Shown here one piece after another: positions 13,691 through 26,160 of a stretch of DNA of 64,000 nucleotides. This DNA comes from Tubiluchus corallicola (lineage: Eukaryota; Priapulida; Priapulimorpha; Priapulimorphida; Tubiluchidae). Where the stretch lies: positions 468,001 to 532,000 of the forward strand of contig JAQGDQ010000044.1 in assembly GCA_030141605.1 (NCBI GenBank). The letters are read 5' to 3'. How positions within the stretch are numbered: the stretch's first letter is position 1; each line of letters starts with the position of its first letter. Position numbers and translations under genes: made by a program. The notes under the pieces were generated by a model, which saw only the letters and a program-made list of their open reading frames with translations, had not been told where the DNA came from and did not search any database.

Positions 13691-15928
13691 AGGCAGACGC
13701 AGTCAGTGAAAGGATCGGCTGCATCTATTTATTTGCATCTTGTTTTCCTTGTTCTTTTCTGAATCACATTAGTGGCATGAACAGTTACACAGCTCTAAAC
13801 CGACCGTCTTGCCCAGTTTTTCGTTTTTACCAGTTTTTCTGAAATCTCATTGAGTGCCGAACAATCCGAACCAGTTCCACTGAAAGCCGAGCGCATGAAA
13901 CGGTCTTTCTTTCTTTTGTTAAACGTTCACACTCGTGTTTCGTTATAACTTTCATTTTCATTTTCACTCTCGTTTTCGCCAAACTTAGTTCTGTTACCCA
14001 AAACTTGTTCATACTTTGATTTGATTTGGTTCAAGTATTGTCTTATTCATGTTGTGCATATGTTTTATTATTATGAGTTTAATATAAGTCATTTGTTTCA
14101 TATAACACATATACAACAATTCTGTGTGCAAGAATACAATGAAATGGCACACGATGAACAAGTTTATGTAATAATACGTAATTGCATTGTATATGTTGTG
14201 TATCGTATCAACGAAAATGCTTTAATTCGTTAAATGTCACTATCGTTAAAACATCCGAAAAAATCAAGTGGTTTTGTAAATTTCTAATTTAACAGGTTAA
14301 TAACAAATGAGCTATTATGATTTTTGTCAAGTCTCAATATTAAAAAACTGTTTTTGCAAACCAAAACGTGTATCACGTGTGCAAATTACTTGTACAGTCA
14401 TTGCTGCAATTTCTTCAAAGAAAACGTTCCTAAAAATACAAGCTTAAAATAAATCGCGTCTCTGAAAGCTTTAATTGGCTGCCCTTTCTTCTGTTGTTTT
14501 CAGTTATTCAACTGTTTGTTTCCGTTGCGGTTTGAATTCTTGTGCATTCGAGACACTTAACATCTTATTTACGAATCACAAAGGCATTGAGATAAACGCT
14601 TATGTTGTAACACGGCTTTGTCATCAGCCATAATGCGCTCAGTGACACAGATTTTGCTTTATTCGAGGCGGTAAACCCTTTCAATCTTGTAGAGTGAATT
14701 CTCGCAACCGTATTACCCAGGACTACGAGTAATTGGATTATTGAGATTATTTTTAATTGACATCTAAAGAAGAACCCGTTTATACATCAGTTGTCAAAGT
14801 CTTCAAGTACTTGTTGTTTTCAAGTTCAACACGTTAGTTAAAAATGGGGCTATTGTAGTCGACGAGTAGCCATGTAAGACCATAATAAGATGTGCAAATA
14901 GAAATTTAACTAAATACAAAAGGGATTAACTTCTCTCGCCTAATAAGATTATGATTTGATTATCATAAGTTTTTGGTTGCATCTCATTAAAGATTCATCA
15001 TAATTCTAGTTCATGTACATCGTTATTTTTGTATGTTGTTGTTTTGAAAGGTCTTCACACCTACACATTGCAGTTACTATTTAGATCAGCTTTAAACCTA
15101 TCTTTGTGGTGATAATAAAACTCAGTAATTGCACTTAATAACATTCTATACGTTTTCGACTTTACACAATAAAACCTTCTTAGGCCAAAGTGTTTTATTT
15201 AATTTAAGGCAAGGTGTTCATTGTTTAGGTGGCATTGTACTGGCAGGGTCCAAGGTACAAGGCGTTACTGTTCAAGAATTACAGCCATCAAACAGCGGGC
15301 GTTTTAATTACTTTATAACACGCAGGCAGAGAGAGAATCTGTTTTTTAAACTCTTGAATGCCAAAGGGCTCAAAAATTCAATAGGATCACCTTGGATTCA
15401 AACATTTCGCTGTAAGATTAAACCGAATAAAATCAACAGTGATCGTGTTTAGATCTACGACCACTTAAAGATCTATAAGCATGGCCCCCTAACTGACAAC
15501 AGCGGCCATTCAATTTAAAATCTATGGGAAAGTCGATGAGCGTCTTAATGGCACCAAGTATTGAGGGCAAGATGTTTTTTGATCAAACCTCCCTTTTAGT
15601 AAAGAATTCGCACGGTATTTTTTGCTAAAGAAACTGCTATTTTCATAATAGCAGCACAGCACTATGGCGTTTCTACATTACTAAATCAGTTCGCCAATGT
15701 ACTTGAAATTTTATTGTCAATTGATTGATGGGCTACATTGTTAAGGTTGTACGGATATTGAAATCTCAGCAAATTCAAGATTTTATGTCAGATTTGATCG
15801 CACCAACTAGAAAACAATAGCATGCAGTTGCGCACAGTACTAACTATAATCATTTATAACCCTAATTTTAAGATTTTTAAATGATTAATGATGGAAGGAA
15901 AACTAAATTGCAAAATTTGAGAAATTTT

Positions 15929-15990
15929 GCACTCCACGGTGATTCGAACCCAAGACTTCTGCTTACAGGGCAGCATACTACGCCAACAAA
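15929..15990 (-). repeat. tRNA-derived SINE remnant or tRNA pseudogene
   Basis: On the minus strand there is an A-box-like stretch, a CTGC/GCAG anticodon stem closing a seven-base loop (CCTGTAA), and a B-box GGGTTCGAATC. The acceptor stem does not pair and the 5' part is missing, so a working tRNA is unlikely. A SINE head or tRNA pseudogene fits better. Confidence 0.4.
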
Positions 15991-16029
15991 TTATTACTGT
16001 AATGTGAGTAAACTGACATTTTGAAATGT

Positions 16030-16100
16030 TAGATGATATGGGATAGTTGTCATGCAGTTGGACTTGTCATTAAAAGGACCATGGTTCAAATGCAGCTTCA
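16030..16100 (+). repeat. Second tRNA-like SINE remnant, opposite strand
   Basis: The plus strand has an A-box-like ATAGTTGTCATGCAGTTGG, then GGACTTGTCAT, and a B-box-like GGTTCAAAT about 25 bases on. This is the spacing of a tRNA-derived Pol III promoter. Pairing is too degenerate for a functional tRNA. It points the opposite way to the segment at 15929-15990, about 40 bp away. Confidence 0.35.
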
Positions 16101-17399
16101 AGTTCCGTCTTTTTTAATTTTCCATTCTTTCTGGTGAGCTTGGTTTCAAAACTACATTAACTAACGGGATTGATTCCATTTATAGTACATTCACAACTTT
16201 ATTATAATATTTAATAACAATTGCTTTCTGTTTTACTTACCGGCAACGTTGCAGTAGGCCCAATATTACACTTATGCCTATATATTGTATGCAAGAATGA
16301 TTTGGAACAACAATCCGTTTTCCAGTCAAATTATCTGTTTAAGACCCAAATTACCTGTTTCTATCAGTTGAGATTGAAATCAGGAAGTTGTGGACTATGG
16401 CAACAAGTTTAATGTCTACCTTCTCTCACTTTTGTAGGTGTTCCGCGATCAACAGGATAACAAGGAAATTAATTAAATTATATTATAGCCCTGTTGTGAA
16501 TACCAGATTTGGAAATTTAATTAATCATTTGGGTAATTACGAGACAATTTAAACCAATTTTGTCGATAAAGACTTTTGAATTGTTATTTTTATCTGTTGC
16601 ATTTTATCGTAAATGTCATAGATAATAAAAATCGTTGATTAACTATTTTATTTCCGTCTTTTGTTTACGGACAACTTGAAGTTCAATGCACTACATTATC
16701 TCACATTATATGAGTAATTACCAGTAATAACTAATTAATCATTTAGTGTGACAAAAACTTAGGTCTAAACTATTCAATAAATTTGGGGTGTAAATTAAGT
16801 AATACTGGCTCCTACAAGTTGTTGGATGGATGACTGCAGATAATTTTGTGGGTGCTCAACGTTTGTGGGATCAGGTCAAATGTATTCGCCATACGTGTTC
16901 GCTTCGAAATTCCTAAGTATTATTTACTAATCTGCCACAAAACTGTTTACTGTTTATGTTCTCAGTCTGACTTTTAACTTAGGAATAAACTTTAGTACAG
17001 CAAATTACACAATTACTATGGCTGTAGCCTACAGCATCTTAAGACATCTTTGATGAAACCATTAATTATTGTATAAAGTCATAAACAAACATTAGTAATA
17101 GCACGTCCGCTTGTAACAATTATCGATGGACAAGGTCCTACACGACTTCCAAAAATCGTTCATTTCTTCACCAGAGATTCGCCTACAGATCAAACATACT
17201 GCGAAGGCGTAAGAAGGATGACGCCACACCCTTAAGCAACAGTGCGTCGATTTCTCATACCTTACAAGGTAAAATCAAGGCGGGACTGAAACTGACACAG
17301 TACAATACGATTAGCCTCAGGCTATTAGCAAGTAAACTCACGTAAAATGTTCGCAAACGTTTTTATATTTTAACCTTGTATATTCTTCATCTTCAAAAT

Positions 17400-17515
17400 A
17401 TTTATCATTGTTGTTATTGCTGTTGCTGATATTGTCATCGTCATTGTTGCTGTCGTTGCCATTGTTGTCGTCGTTGTTGTTGTTGCCTTCGTTTCCGTCA
17501 CGGTCATCTTTGTCA
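17400..17515. repeat. Imperfect trinucleotide (GTT/GTC)n tract
   Basis: TTG, TCG and ATC-type triplets dominate. They give the Thr/Met-rich translation seen on the minus strand (17370-17723), which is a repeat artefact. Confidence 0.75.
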
Positions 17516-17724
17516 CCTTCCTCAATAACAACGTCGTAGGTATTTTCGTTCTTCCGTCCATTTCTTCTCTTTCCTTCTGCTTTTCCTCTTCCTTATTACG
17601 TACATGATCTTCACCGCTATAGTTATTATTGTCGTCCCAAACCAAAGACGAGCAAGTTAAATGGTGGACAGCTTCTTCTCCTGTCAAAACCATGCTGGAC
17701 GAGTAATTACACAAGTGATTCATA

Positions 17725-19185
17725 TGAATAACTCTGCTTACAACTGTAAGTAGGGTTTCCTCAAGGCTCTGTAATTGTGCCTAATCTGTTTTTTTGCATG
17801 TACGTGTATAAAAGCAAACTCGATGCGTAATATTCGATATGTTCTATCCTAATAAGAGGGCACGAAGAAAAAGAGGAAAAGGGGTCTGTCTTAGAGTATT
17901 ACAGCACTTAACTGATTTCAGAAGTCCCTTTTATCAGCCTGGCTTTAAATAGAGTGCAGATTTGGTTTGGCCTTCATATTTATCAATTATCGTGTAGCTG
18001 AATAATGTATTTCATACTCGTAATTTAACAAAACTCCCAAAAGGTAGCCAAAGATGCAGAATTTATTTTATATCTCACGGCTTGTCTACTGTCTTAAACA
18101 GCTTCATCTTAGCACTTGTCACAGTAAATTTATTATTAACTTTTTTGTCAGTCTTGTTATTTCTTCTGACATCTTTTTCTAGGCTTAAATGTTCAAAATT
18201 GTATAAACCTTTTCTGCTCACAGAGTTGCTTATATGTGGAATCATCCATGTATGTAATGTTTAGGTTTCGCGATACAAAAGGGTGTTTCTTCCCCAGAAA
18301 CAACATTATATGGAACTCTTTCTCAATTTGCCTGAATTCAGCAATGGCAGAGCGCAACAAGAAACTAAAGATTCACTAGTGTTAAAAGTGAAAAATTTAG
18401 ACGCAGTTTGATCGAACGGGAACGAAAAATCCCCTCGAGTTATGCGATCCACATAAGGCTACTCGCTTTTTTGCAAAGTTGCGCCTGTGAAACTTGGCAG
18501 GTCAGTAGTTTAGTTGTTGCTTCTCAGCCTCCAGGCGGTGCCACTGTCGCGTCTCAAGGACAACTTCTCTTCATAAATTCTAATCTGTTTTTAATAATCT
18601 AGCTATGTTACGTTTACATTACTAAATTGCATTAATATGCTAGACCAATCCACAACATTCTTAGTCTGACTAATGACCTGTTGATAAAATACTCTATCTA
18701 GATAGATGTAATTTTTCCATCACCTATTTCTGATACACGAGAAAAGTCTAGAAGTTGAACTACATTCAGCAATGCATGTAACACGAAAATGCGCTTCGTG
18801 AATTACAACCTGGTGTTTTAGTTTGTGTGGTTATGTTCAAGCTGTGGATGTTGCATACCACATACGTTTGTGTGTAACCCATATAGTATAAAAACTTAAA
18901 CCAAGTCTAACAAAATAAACATCAATGACGCTTCTTAAACGAATTCACATGTATTATCAAAAATTCTTTGAAATTATTGATTTTTCTCGTTTTAATTTGG
19001 AACAATTTGTGCCAGTAGGTTTGCACATGCCTATACCAAAATTCACATTTGATCTAGAGATTTGTTGACTATTTTTTCTCATTGCAATGTGTGTAAATTT
19101 AGGGTTTCCCAAAAATTCACGCGAAGTAGGCTTACGTCAATAGGACATATAGGAGTGTAAGCTTATGTATACTAAATGAACAAAA
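17725..19185. other. No recognisable gene
   Basis: AT-rich sequence with short chance frames only (60-64 codons) and no repeat array. Confidence 0.5.
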
Positions 19186-19310
19186 TGAATGAACGAGTAA
19201 ATAAATGAATGAGTGAATGAATGAATGCATGAATGGAGGAAGGAAGAAACGAACGAACGAAAGAAGGAAGAAAAAAGAAAGGAAGGAAGGAAGAAATGAA
19301 TAGCGTAAAA
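19186..19310. repeat. Compound tetranucleotide repeat (GAAT)n-(GAAG/GAAC)n
   Basis: GAATGAAT units pass into GAACGAAC and GAAGGAAG units. The Ser/Phe/His-rich frame on the minus strand is a shadow of this array. Confidence 0.85.
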
Positions 19311-21840
19311 CCTATTTATGGATAAAAATGAGTAGCTCATTAAAAGCGTTGAGAAACCAGCCCGTGTTTATGCATTATTAATTGGTTATTAATAAGCACA
19401 TATTTTCACCTTTAGTTCAGAGGAAAAAAACCTTCGATTCCGTGTCATTTACCTGCCAGGAGGGTACTAATAAAGGATCATATTTGCTCCTCAAATACAA
19501 TGCTCCCTTCGCTTATTTTTATGACCATCAAGCTACAATTTGCCGATTGTTAGTTGCACTTCTTTCACAGTGAAAGAGACGGTCATGTGTTGAACTTCCT
19601 CCCTCTATAGCTTAGCTACCTCAGCTAATGATGGCCAACGAATTTTGTTAGACGGGGTATTGTGCGTGAAGGCCGTGAAACAAAGCTGCGATTGTTTTGG
19701 ACCGTCCTGTATACACATAAGTCGATGTAGGGCTCTTTTCAATACACTTTCTTCACAGGGTTGACGGAAATAACTGTGTGGTGACGTTATGTGTTTGGTT
19801 ATTTTATTTAAGCATCGCCAGACTTAGTTAGCAACTACATGGTTTTTTCTTGTTTTTTTCCATGGTATTGTTAATTGCATATGTATACGCGTGCAAATTA
19901 ATAAGATATTTACGCTAGTTCATTGCCTGATCTTACAGGAATGGTCTTGGTAATGAGACACACGTTTTAAAGCTACAATCATTACCCGTTAATAGACAGT
20001 AATCGTTGTCGTTAAATACTTCTAATACTAGCTTGCAGTATGCTGATCACAATGGGAAAAATTAGCAATTAAACATCAAACCAAAAATGGTATTTACTGA
20101 AGCAATGACAGCTAGAATATGTAGTCACGGTTTTGGTAAATAATCATTAAAACCAGAAGATGTACTTTCCATAAGATATAAGTGCAAGGCTCCCTTTGAA
20201 CTGCGCGTCAGTGATTTCCCATGAAAACATGTTATTAGTATGTCACAGTGAGAGAAACCAAGTAGCTTTATGAACTGCATTTAAAACTGAATTTTTCACA
20301 GGAAAGCTTGGCGGCGCGTGTGTTGCGTGCGTGTGTGTGTGAGAGAAAAAAGTGTGAGACAGCGAATGAGCGAATGAGAGAGTGGGAGAGTGAATGAGTG
20401 ACAATGTGTGATTTAAAGTGAAAGAGCGTGCTAACTGTAACATTGCATTTTGAGCTTCTAAGCAGCTGCTGTTGTTGTATAGCTTAACCATAACTCCTTC
20501 TTACTCTTTTTTTACATTTTACCTGTCCAGCTGATTGTTTGTTCAGCGCTCCACCTGTTCTATTGTTAAGCTACGTAAAGCTCACCCTCGCTTTGCCATT
20601 CTTTAATACAGAGTTCTCTATAACTTTTCATTTGTAGTTTTCACTTTCACTTTACTGCTAGAATAGCTTAATAGTTCTTACTATTCCGTTTGCTCATGTA
20701 CGTAATACAAGCTACGTAATTAGATTGTTTAAATAGATAAGCTTAGATACAATTAATGAAATTAAGACCCAAGCTTCCAAGCGCAGGGCTTTTTACATTC
20801 TCTGGGTACCTACATACGGTTACTCGTGTCTGTCATCAGGTGTAATAATAGACTTTATTTTTTAGTTAAATTTGGAAATGAACTTTAGAAGAAAGAAAAT
20901 TACCACAAATGCCACTGAAGACATTTATTTTAATGAATATACTTGCACAAAGAATGCATGCAAATTATTACTAAAATAACTAATGTTGAGCCTTGTGGGC
21001 AATTTTTTTACAATGATTATTTCTTCATCTAATCTTTTACCGAGCATGCGCAATCATTTCATTTTTCATATCACTGCTTTATTTTTCACTCTTTCAAGCG
21101 GTTTGTTCACTACAAAAGTCAGTCTGTTGTCCAAATTTCTGTCTGCTTAATTAAACTAAATTTCGCGTTATTTGCCCATAATTGTTAGTAATGAGGGTAA
21201 TAATTTGCGATTTCATGATGTTCTATTTTAAAGCTAGCGCTTCGAATTGGCGCAGTTATTTAACGTCAAAATGTTCGAAGTCCTATTTTACTGGAAAATA
21301 TGACGTTGAGAGAATCTTGGAGTAACTGATGTAATCATTAAGCCTCAATTTGATTTGATCATTTTTAACTAAGCATTCCAGTAATTATAATGTACAACCA
21401 AATATTCATGGTAAATCTGGTCTGAACTGTAAAACTAAGATTGGCGTGACAAAATTGTCTTGGCCTCAAAAGTGTTTTTATTACTTTGATCTAAAGACTG
21501 GTAGCTATTTAATAAATGTACAAGTAAGAATACTGAAGAACTACGAAAACCGTCACGTATTATAACCCCGTAGGTACAATGAATCATTAAAGAACCTTCT
21601 TCGTATTTTTGATTAGTGCCTATAAGAATTTTTTGTTTGAAAATCATAAATTATTGTTCAATAATATTCATCGCTATTCGATGTTATTTATCGATAACCT
21701 TTACAACATGATGTATTGATAACATCTAAAGTAATGCAGCGCTGTTTCTCTAGATAAATAACAATTTCTAGATAATCGTTATTGATGAATATTCAGCCAA
21801 CGACTACATTTACTTCACTTTTGTTTTTGCAAACGGTGTC
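19311..21840. other. No gene; short GT/GA-rich repeat at 20310-20405
   Basis: A GTGTGT run followed by GAGTGAGA-type units lies at about 20310-20405. The rest is AT-rich with no exon-like conservation visible. Confidence 0.5.
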
Positions 21841-21879
21841 GTATTTTAAATTACAAAAAATGTCGTCGAATTTTTGACA

Positions 21880-22260
21880 ACTGTCACGTTTAAGAAAATG
21901 GCGTAAAGGTAATTACTAAGTCTTGTTAAAAAGACGCCTAAAATGGGTTTAAATTTAAATGATTTCAAATGTTTAAAGAAAATTGCCATTAAATCGTAAA
22001 CGAAAGACGCCAAAAATAAGTTTATAATCATGAAAGAAAGATGTTTCCAATGAGCTTCAACTCTTGAAAAAAACATGCCTTAAATAAATTTAAATTATGA
22101 AAGAAGGTAGTCTTATATAAATTTAAAAGCTTGAAAAAAATGCTTCAAAAGTCTCAACTTTGAAAGAAAGGTACCTCAACTATTTTGAACGAAAGATACC
22201 TTTAATAAGGCTAAAATTTTGAAAGATAGTCTACACTGAAATAAGCTTAAAAAACTCAAA
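21880..22260. repeat. Degenerate minisatellite, unit about 40-50 bp
   Basis: Variants of a unit built around TTTAAAATTTTGAAAGAAAG followed by a GTACC/GATGCC-like end recur about eight times with variable spacing. Divergence is high, so unit boundaries are approximate. Confidence 0.5.
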
Positions 22261-23165
22261 CTTGCTATAATCTACAATCGATGATAATACTATAGGACAC
22301 GGAGGTAATTAATTGAGATTTTCCCCTACTTGCGCAGGTAATTAATAAAGATTTCACTTACCTTGTACCGAGCAGCACAATACATATAATCCTATCACCA
22401 ATAGTAAACTTGAGCACCTTGTGAATTCATTCATTATAATAATTGCACTTTATATAAAAATATCACAACATTATATAATAATAACAATATTCCACCCCGT
22501 TCTCCGGCAGTTAAGTACAGAGAGAGTTTTTTTCTTAATGATGAACTTCCCGGCACCTCTTTATCTCTCTCTTTCTCTCTCCTTTCTCTGACAGTTCACT
22601 TTAGAGTCTTGTTTCAGATTTACAACATTCTACCTCCTTTTACTTTCACTAAAATTTTACCTGCAGGCGTTTGGATTGTTGGGATGTGTGTCATTGTATG
22701 AGGGTGGAAGCAACCAGGCGAGGAGACGCCATTGCTGTCCTAGCAGACGATTTTCATGGAATGACGCATGCGCAATTTAATAGATAACAATCTCGCGAGG
22801 AACAAAATTAGTTCCCAAACTCAATATGAGATATGTATGAACCATAAAAAGGTGTGAAGAAGAGTGGCGACTAATGGTCTTCAAAACGTTATAAATTAAA
22901 AAGTCCAACACAAAGTATAAATCGAAGTCTATGAAACTGGTGTCCAAGGTACTTCTGCTGTTAAACGAGACACCTAGTGGACACTGACGATGACGCTGGT
23001 GCGGTTGCCTGCTTATGGCGGCAATGCTACTGCTGCTGGTGGTGTTTCTGTTACTGCTTTTTCTCCTACTGCAACTGAGGTGCTGCTCTTGATGAGATGG
23101 CGGTGGTATTGTTGTTTGTTTTGTCGCCGCTGAAGTAGCTTGTATAGTAAACTGTATTGCTGAGG
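22261..23165. other. No gene; two NRF1-like palindromes nearby
   Basis: This stretch holds a short CT-rich run (about 22560-22590) and the palindrome-like GACGCATGCGCAATT at about 22763. A similar GCGCGCATGCG occurs at about 23889. These resemble NRF1-type promoter sites, but no transcription unit was found next to them. Confidence 0.35.
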
Positions 23166-23242
23166 GTTGTGATTACGATGACGATCACGACGACGTCGAT
23201 GATAATGATTTTAAGTGACGACAGCATGATGATGGTAGTAGG

Positions 23243-23273
<31 letters not shown>

Positions 23274-23625
23274 ATTCTGCTGATGCTGATGATGACTGAT
23301 GGTGTAGGTGTTGGTGATGATCAAGATAACAATGAATAATGGCAATGAAATAATAAAAATTATACTATTTTTGTTGTAACTTTTGCTGTTGTTGGTGGTT
23401 GTGATGATGGTGATGATGACGACAATCATGTTGTTGTTGTTGTTGTTGATGATGATGATGATGATATTGATGATAAATGATGATGATGAAGACGACGACG
23501 ACGATGATGATGATGACGACGTCGACGATGATGATGACGATGATAATGGTAATGATGGTGATGATGAAGAGGAGGAGGAGGAGGAGGAGGAAGAGGAGGA
23601 GAAAGAAAATTAAAATGAAAAACCG
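23166..23625. repeat. Compound (GAT)n/(GAC)n/(GAG)n trinucleotide repeat
   Basis: Long GAT/GAC runs at 23240-23300 and 23440-23560 end in a (GAG)n run at 23565-23605. Because the unit is three bases, all six frames stay open and give homopolymeric Asp, His, Met, Ile and Glu translations. There is no flanking exon structure, so no gene is called. Confidence 0.9.
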
Positions 23626-25200
23626 ACAACAATGGCAAGGATATTCAATTTCACGTTCGCATAAGATCACTTTATGAATTTACGAAACTTATATTTCTTT
23701 AACTTTTAATATAAATTTACATTATTCAAGACCCTCACTGCTCTTTTGAGTTTTAAACTTATAATTTGCTTGAACAGAAGCGTCTCATCAAGACTACCTG
23801 TCGGTTAATTAATGAAACGTCAGGTGCGAAACGGAAGTTCTCTGTTCTAACCGCATAGTCAAGTGCTTTAACTTCTCAAGTAGAAATTGCGCGCATGCGT
23901 AGATGAGCAGCCCAACTGAGATGGGCTTGCATTTCCTGACAGAAGCAATGACCTTGTGGCCCTCGTTGAACTTGTTCTATTGAATTTATTCTTTCACACG
24001 TGCACTTTTACTTTCAAAATACCAGGGCATATCCGCCGCTTTTACTTTCAAAGCACCACGGTATATCCACCATTTTTACTTTCTTGAATGCTATCTACAA
24101 GAAAGCAAAAAATTGGACCTCTGATACGTTTTCTAATCAGAGATTTGAGCTTTATGAGTTTAATATTAGTCATTTTAGTCAGCTGTGTTTTTGATTATTA
24201 GTATTTTCTCATGCATTTTCTGTCTATTTTAACGAATTAAAATTTACAAAATTAAACACGGAAAGAATAATAATATACAATGTTTTAAACTGCCGCTGTA
24301 ATTTATTAGTCACCTGAAGATAAACTACAGTGATGATTTGAAACGTCGTGTTTTTTCCTTTTCCTTTTTTCATTCCTTGTTAATTATGGGCTGTTTTAAT
24401 TCATCGCCATTTTCTTTTCAAGAATTCAACGTATTCTGCAGTTTATTTTAAAGGCTTTCTTGTACACTTCTGATATGCCTGCTTGTAGGTACGTGTACAC
24501 GAAATTGCATTTTTCCCATAATGAGCAAAACTACGATGTAATATTGTAAATCTTTGGAAGTCATTGCCGGTCGAAATTAAAAGTGTTGAATTATTAGCAA
24601 AATTCAAAACATTAATTAGAAAACACAATATGGAAAGATTCGAATATCTAAACCATCAAAATGATAAAATCAGCTCGACTTCTAACTTTATTTACCCCCA
24701 AATTCATTAAAAGCAAAGTTGTGTATATTCAGTTGTTGACCGAAATTTAAGTGTAATAATATAGTTATTTGAACGTCTTTGTAACACTTAGGCTGTATAG
24801 TATTTGTAATGTTTTATGTTTGCCCGATATATGGCCTATTGATTTACATGTAAACAGAAATTATTGAACTGTTCGAATGTTTAACTGTACCCTGAGAGGG
24901 TTTTGTGTCTATGTCAAGATGCGTGTGTATGTTAACTCTGTGATATGTATTATTTTATATGAGATTGTACTTGTAAAAGGGTGCTTTTGGTTTTTTAGAT
25001 AGGAGCACTTTTCTGTAGCTAATATCATTTTTTACTTTATTACTTGTGTCTTTTACTGCACCCCTACCGCATTCGTAATTTTAATTTTTTGCACCAGACG
25101 CATTTGCCTATTAGCAGTGTAGCCCAGGCAAACACTGAACGATATTTCACACTGTATAATGTACACTATCATTATTTTATGGTAAATAAATAAATAAATT
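23626..25200. other. No gene; small minisatellite and a CTGAAGA...GAAACGTC motif
   Basis: At 24003-24090 a unit of about 36 bp beginning CTTTTACTTTCAAA is repeated about 2.5 times. At 24313-24347 the plus strand has CCTGAAGA and, 19 bases on, GAAACGTC, an arrangement also present on the minus strand at 12331-12366. It is reminiscent of hammerhead-like termini of Penelope-like retroelements. No reverse transcriptase frame was found nearby. Confidence 0.35.
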
Positions 25201-25204
25201 ATTT

Positions 25205-25224
25205 AAGTAAATAATCGGATCTGG

Positions 25225-25255
<31 letters not shown>

Positions 25256-25446
25256 CCGATCCGATTATTTACTTTATTAATCAATACCTAAAAATTAATA
25301 AAAGACACGAAATAATAATACATAATACATCATATAACAATATTAATATTATTAATAATATACACCAATTCGGTTCAATACCTAAGACATCTAAATATTA
25401 GGTCTAAAGTCGACAATCTTAGGCATTGAACCGATGTGGTGTATAT
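25205..25446. repeat. Two adjacent foldback palindromes
   Basis: The first: AAGTAAATAATCGGATC (25205-25221) is repeated as a perfect reverse complement at 25258-25274. It encloses a (TA)n core, so about 70 bp form one hairpin. The second: 25359-25387 and 25418-25446 are reverse complements at 26 of 29 positions around a 30-bp loop. Both hairpins share a TATACACC step and a CAATACCTAA phrase, so they may be diverged copies of one foldback unit. Confidence 0.8.
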
Positions 25447-25960
25447 TTTACAAAGATGTTACTGCTTTAATGACACTACGGCTACATTGTAACTGTGCTG
25501 TGTACAGGCTGCAGTGGGATTTGTATAAGCTGCGCCCTGATCAGTGAACTCCCGTTTTACAAATTTTATAGCCGAAAACTTGTATTGTCCCTTCTACTGC
25601 CGGCTACGCCTCTGATAACATCTGCTAAATTTTAATTTTCTGTCAAGAAGGGAAGTGAACCTCGTCTCTAAACCTCTGGCGAATTGTGAAATTCAAGTAG
25701 TGAAATTTAAACGGTATGGACTTATGTATTTCGATTCAGTGGCATAGCATTCTGATTTGAAAACGTTTTAAAAATGTTCAGTTCGCTCGTTTGTTTACGT
25801 TTTTATTCTGGCGTTTATTTTTTTAATTGAACGTTATGTATTTTTATGTATTAATTAATTTATGTATTATAATGTATTAGCTAAACATTAAAAATTATGT
25901 AAACATTAATCAATTCATCATAAATTATTCATACGTCATTTTACACATTCGTTCTATTAT
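25447..25960. other. No recognisable gene
   Basis: AT-rich, with no repeat array or open frame of note. Confidence 0.5.
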
Positions 25961-26160
25961 TTATTTTTACATTCATTCATTCAATGATTATTCGTTATGT
26001 CGTTCATTCATTCACTCATTCATTCATTCATTCATTCATTCATTCATTCAGCCAGTCATTCATTCATTCATTCATTCGTTCATTCATTCATTCAGCCAGT
26101 CATTCATTCATTCATTCATTCATTCATTCATTCATTCATTCATTCGTTTGGTCTGTTTTT
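25961..26160. repeat. (CATT)n tetranucleotide microsatellite
   Basis: A long CATT array with a few interruptions (CAGCCAGT occurs twice, about 50 bp apart). The Ser/Phe/Ile/His-periodic frames here are translations of the repeat. Confidence 0.95.

Larger units (their letters stand above)
13691..17390. other. No recognisable gene; contains two tRNA-like segments
   Basis: An AT-rich stretch with chance frames up to 107 codons. The only structured items are the two tRNA-like segments near 15929-15990 and 16030-16100, listed separately. Confidence 0.5.

Noticed and set aside
13266-13842. Ser/Leu-rich secreted-looking frame of 152 codons on minus
   Set aside because: Produced by the GA-rich tract; overlapping frames are equally open.
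22763-22777. NRF1-type promoter palindrome, with others near 23889 and 33381
   Set aside because: Three isolated short motifs without a transcription unit beside them are not enough to call promoters.
23157-23677. Asp-rich, His-rich and Met-rich frames
   Set aside because: A three-base repeat keeps all frames open. There is no start context, splice structure or family resemblance.
25961-26160. Possible CRISPR-like array of repeats
   Set aside because: Units are simple CATT tetranucleotides with no spacers, in a eukaryotic genome.
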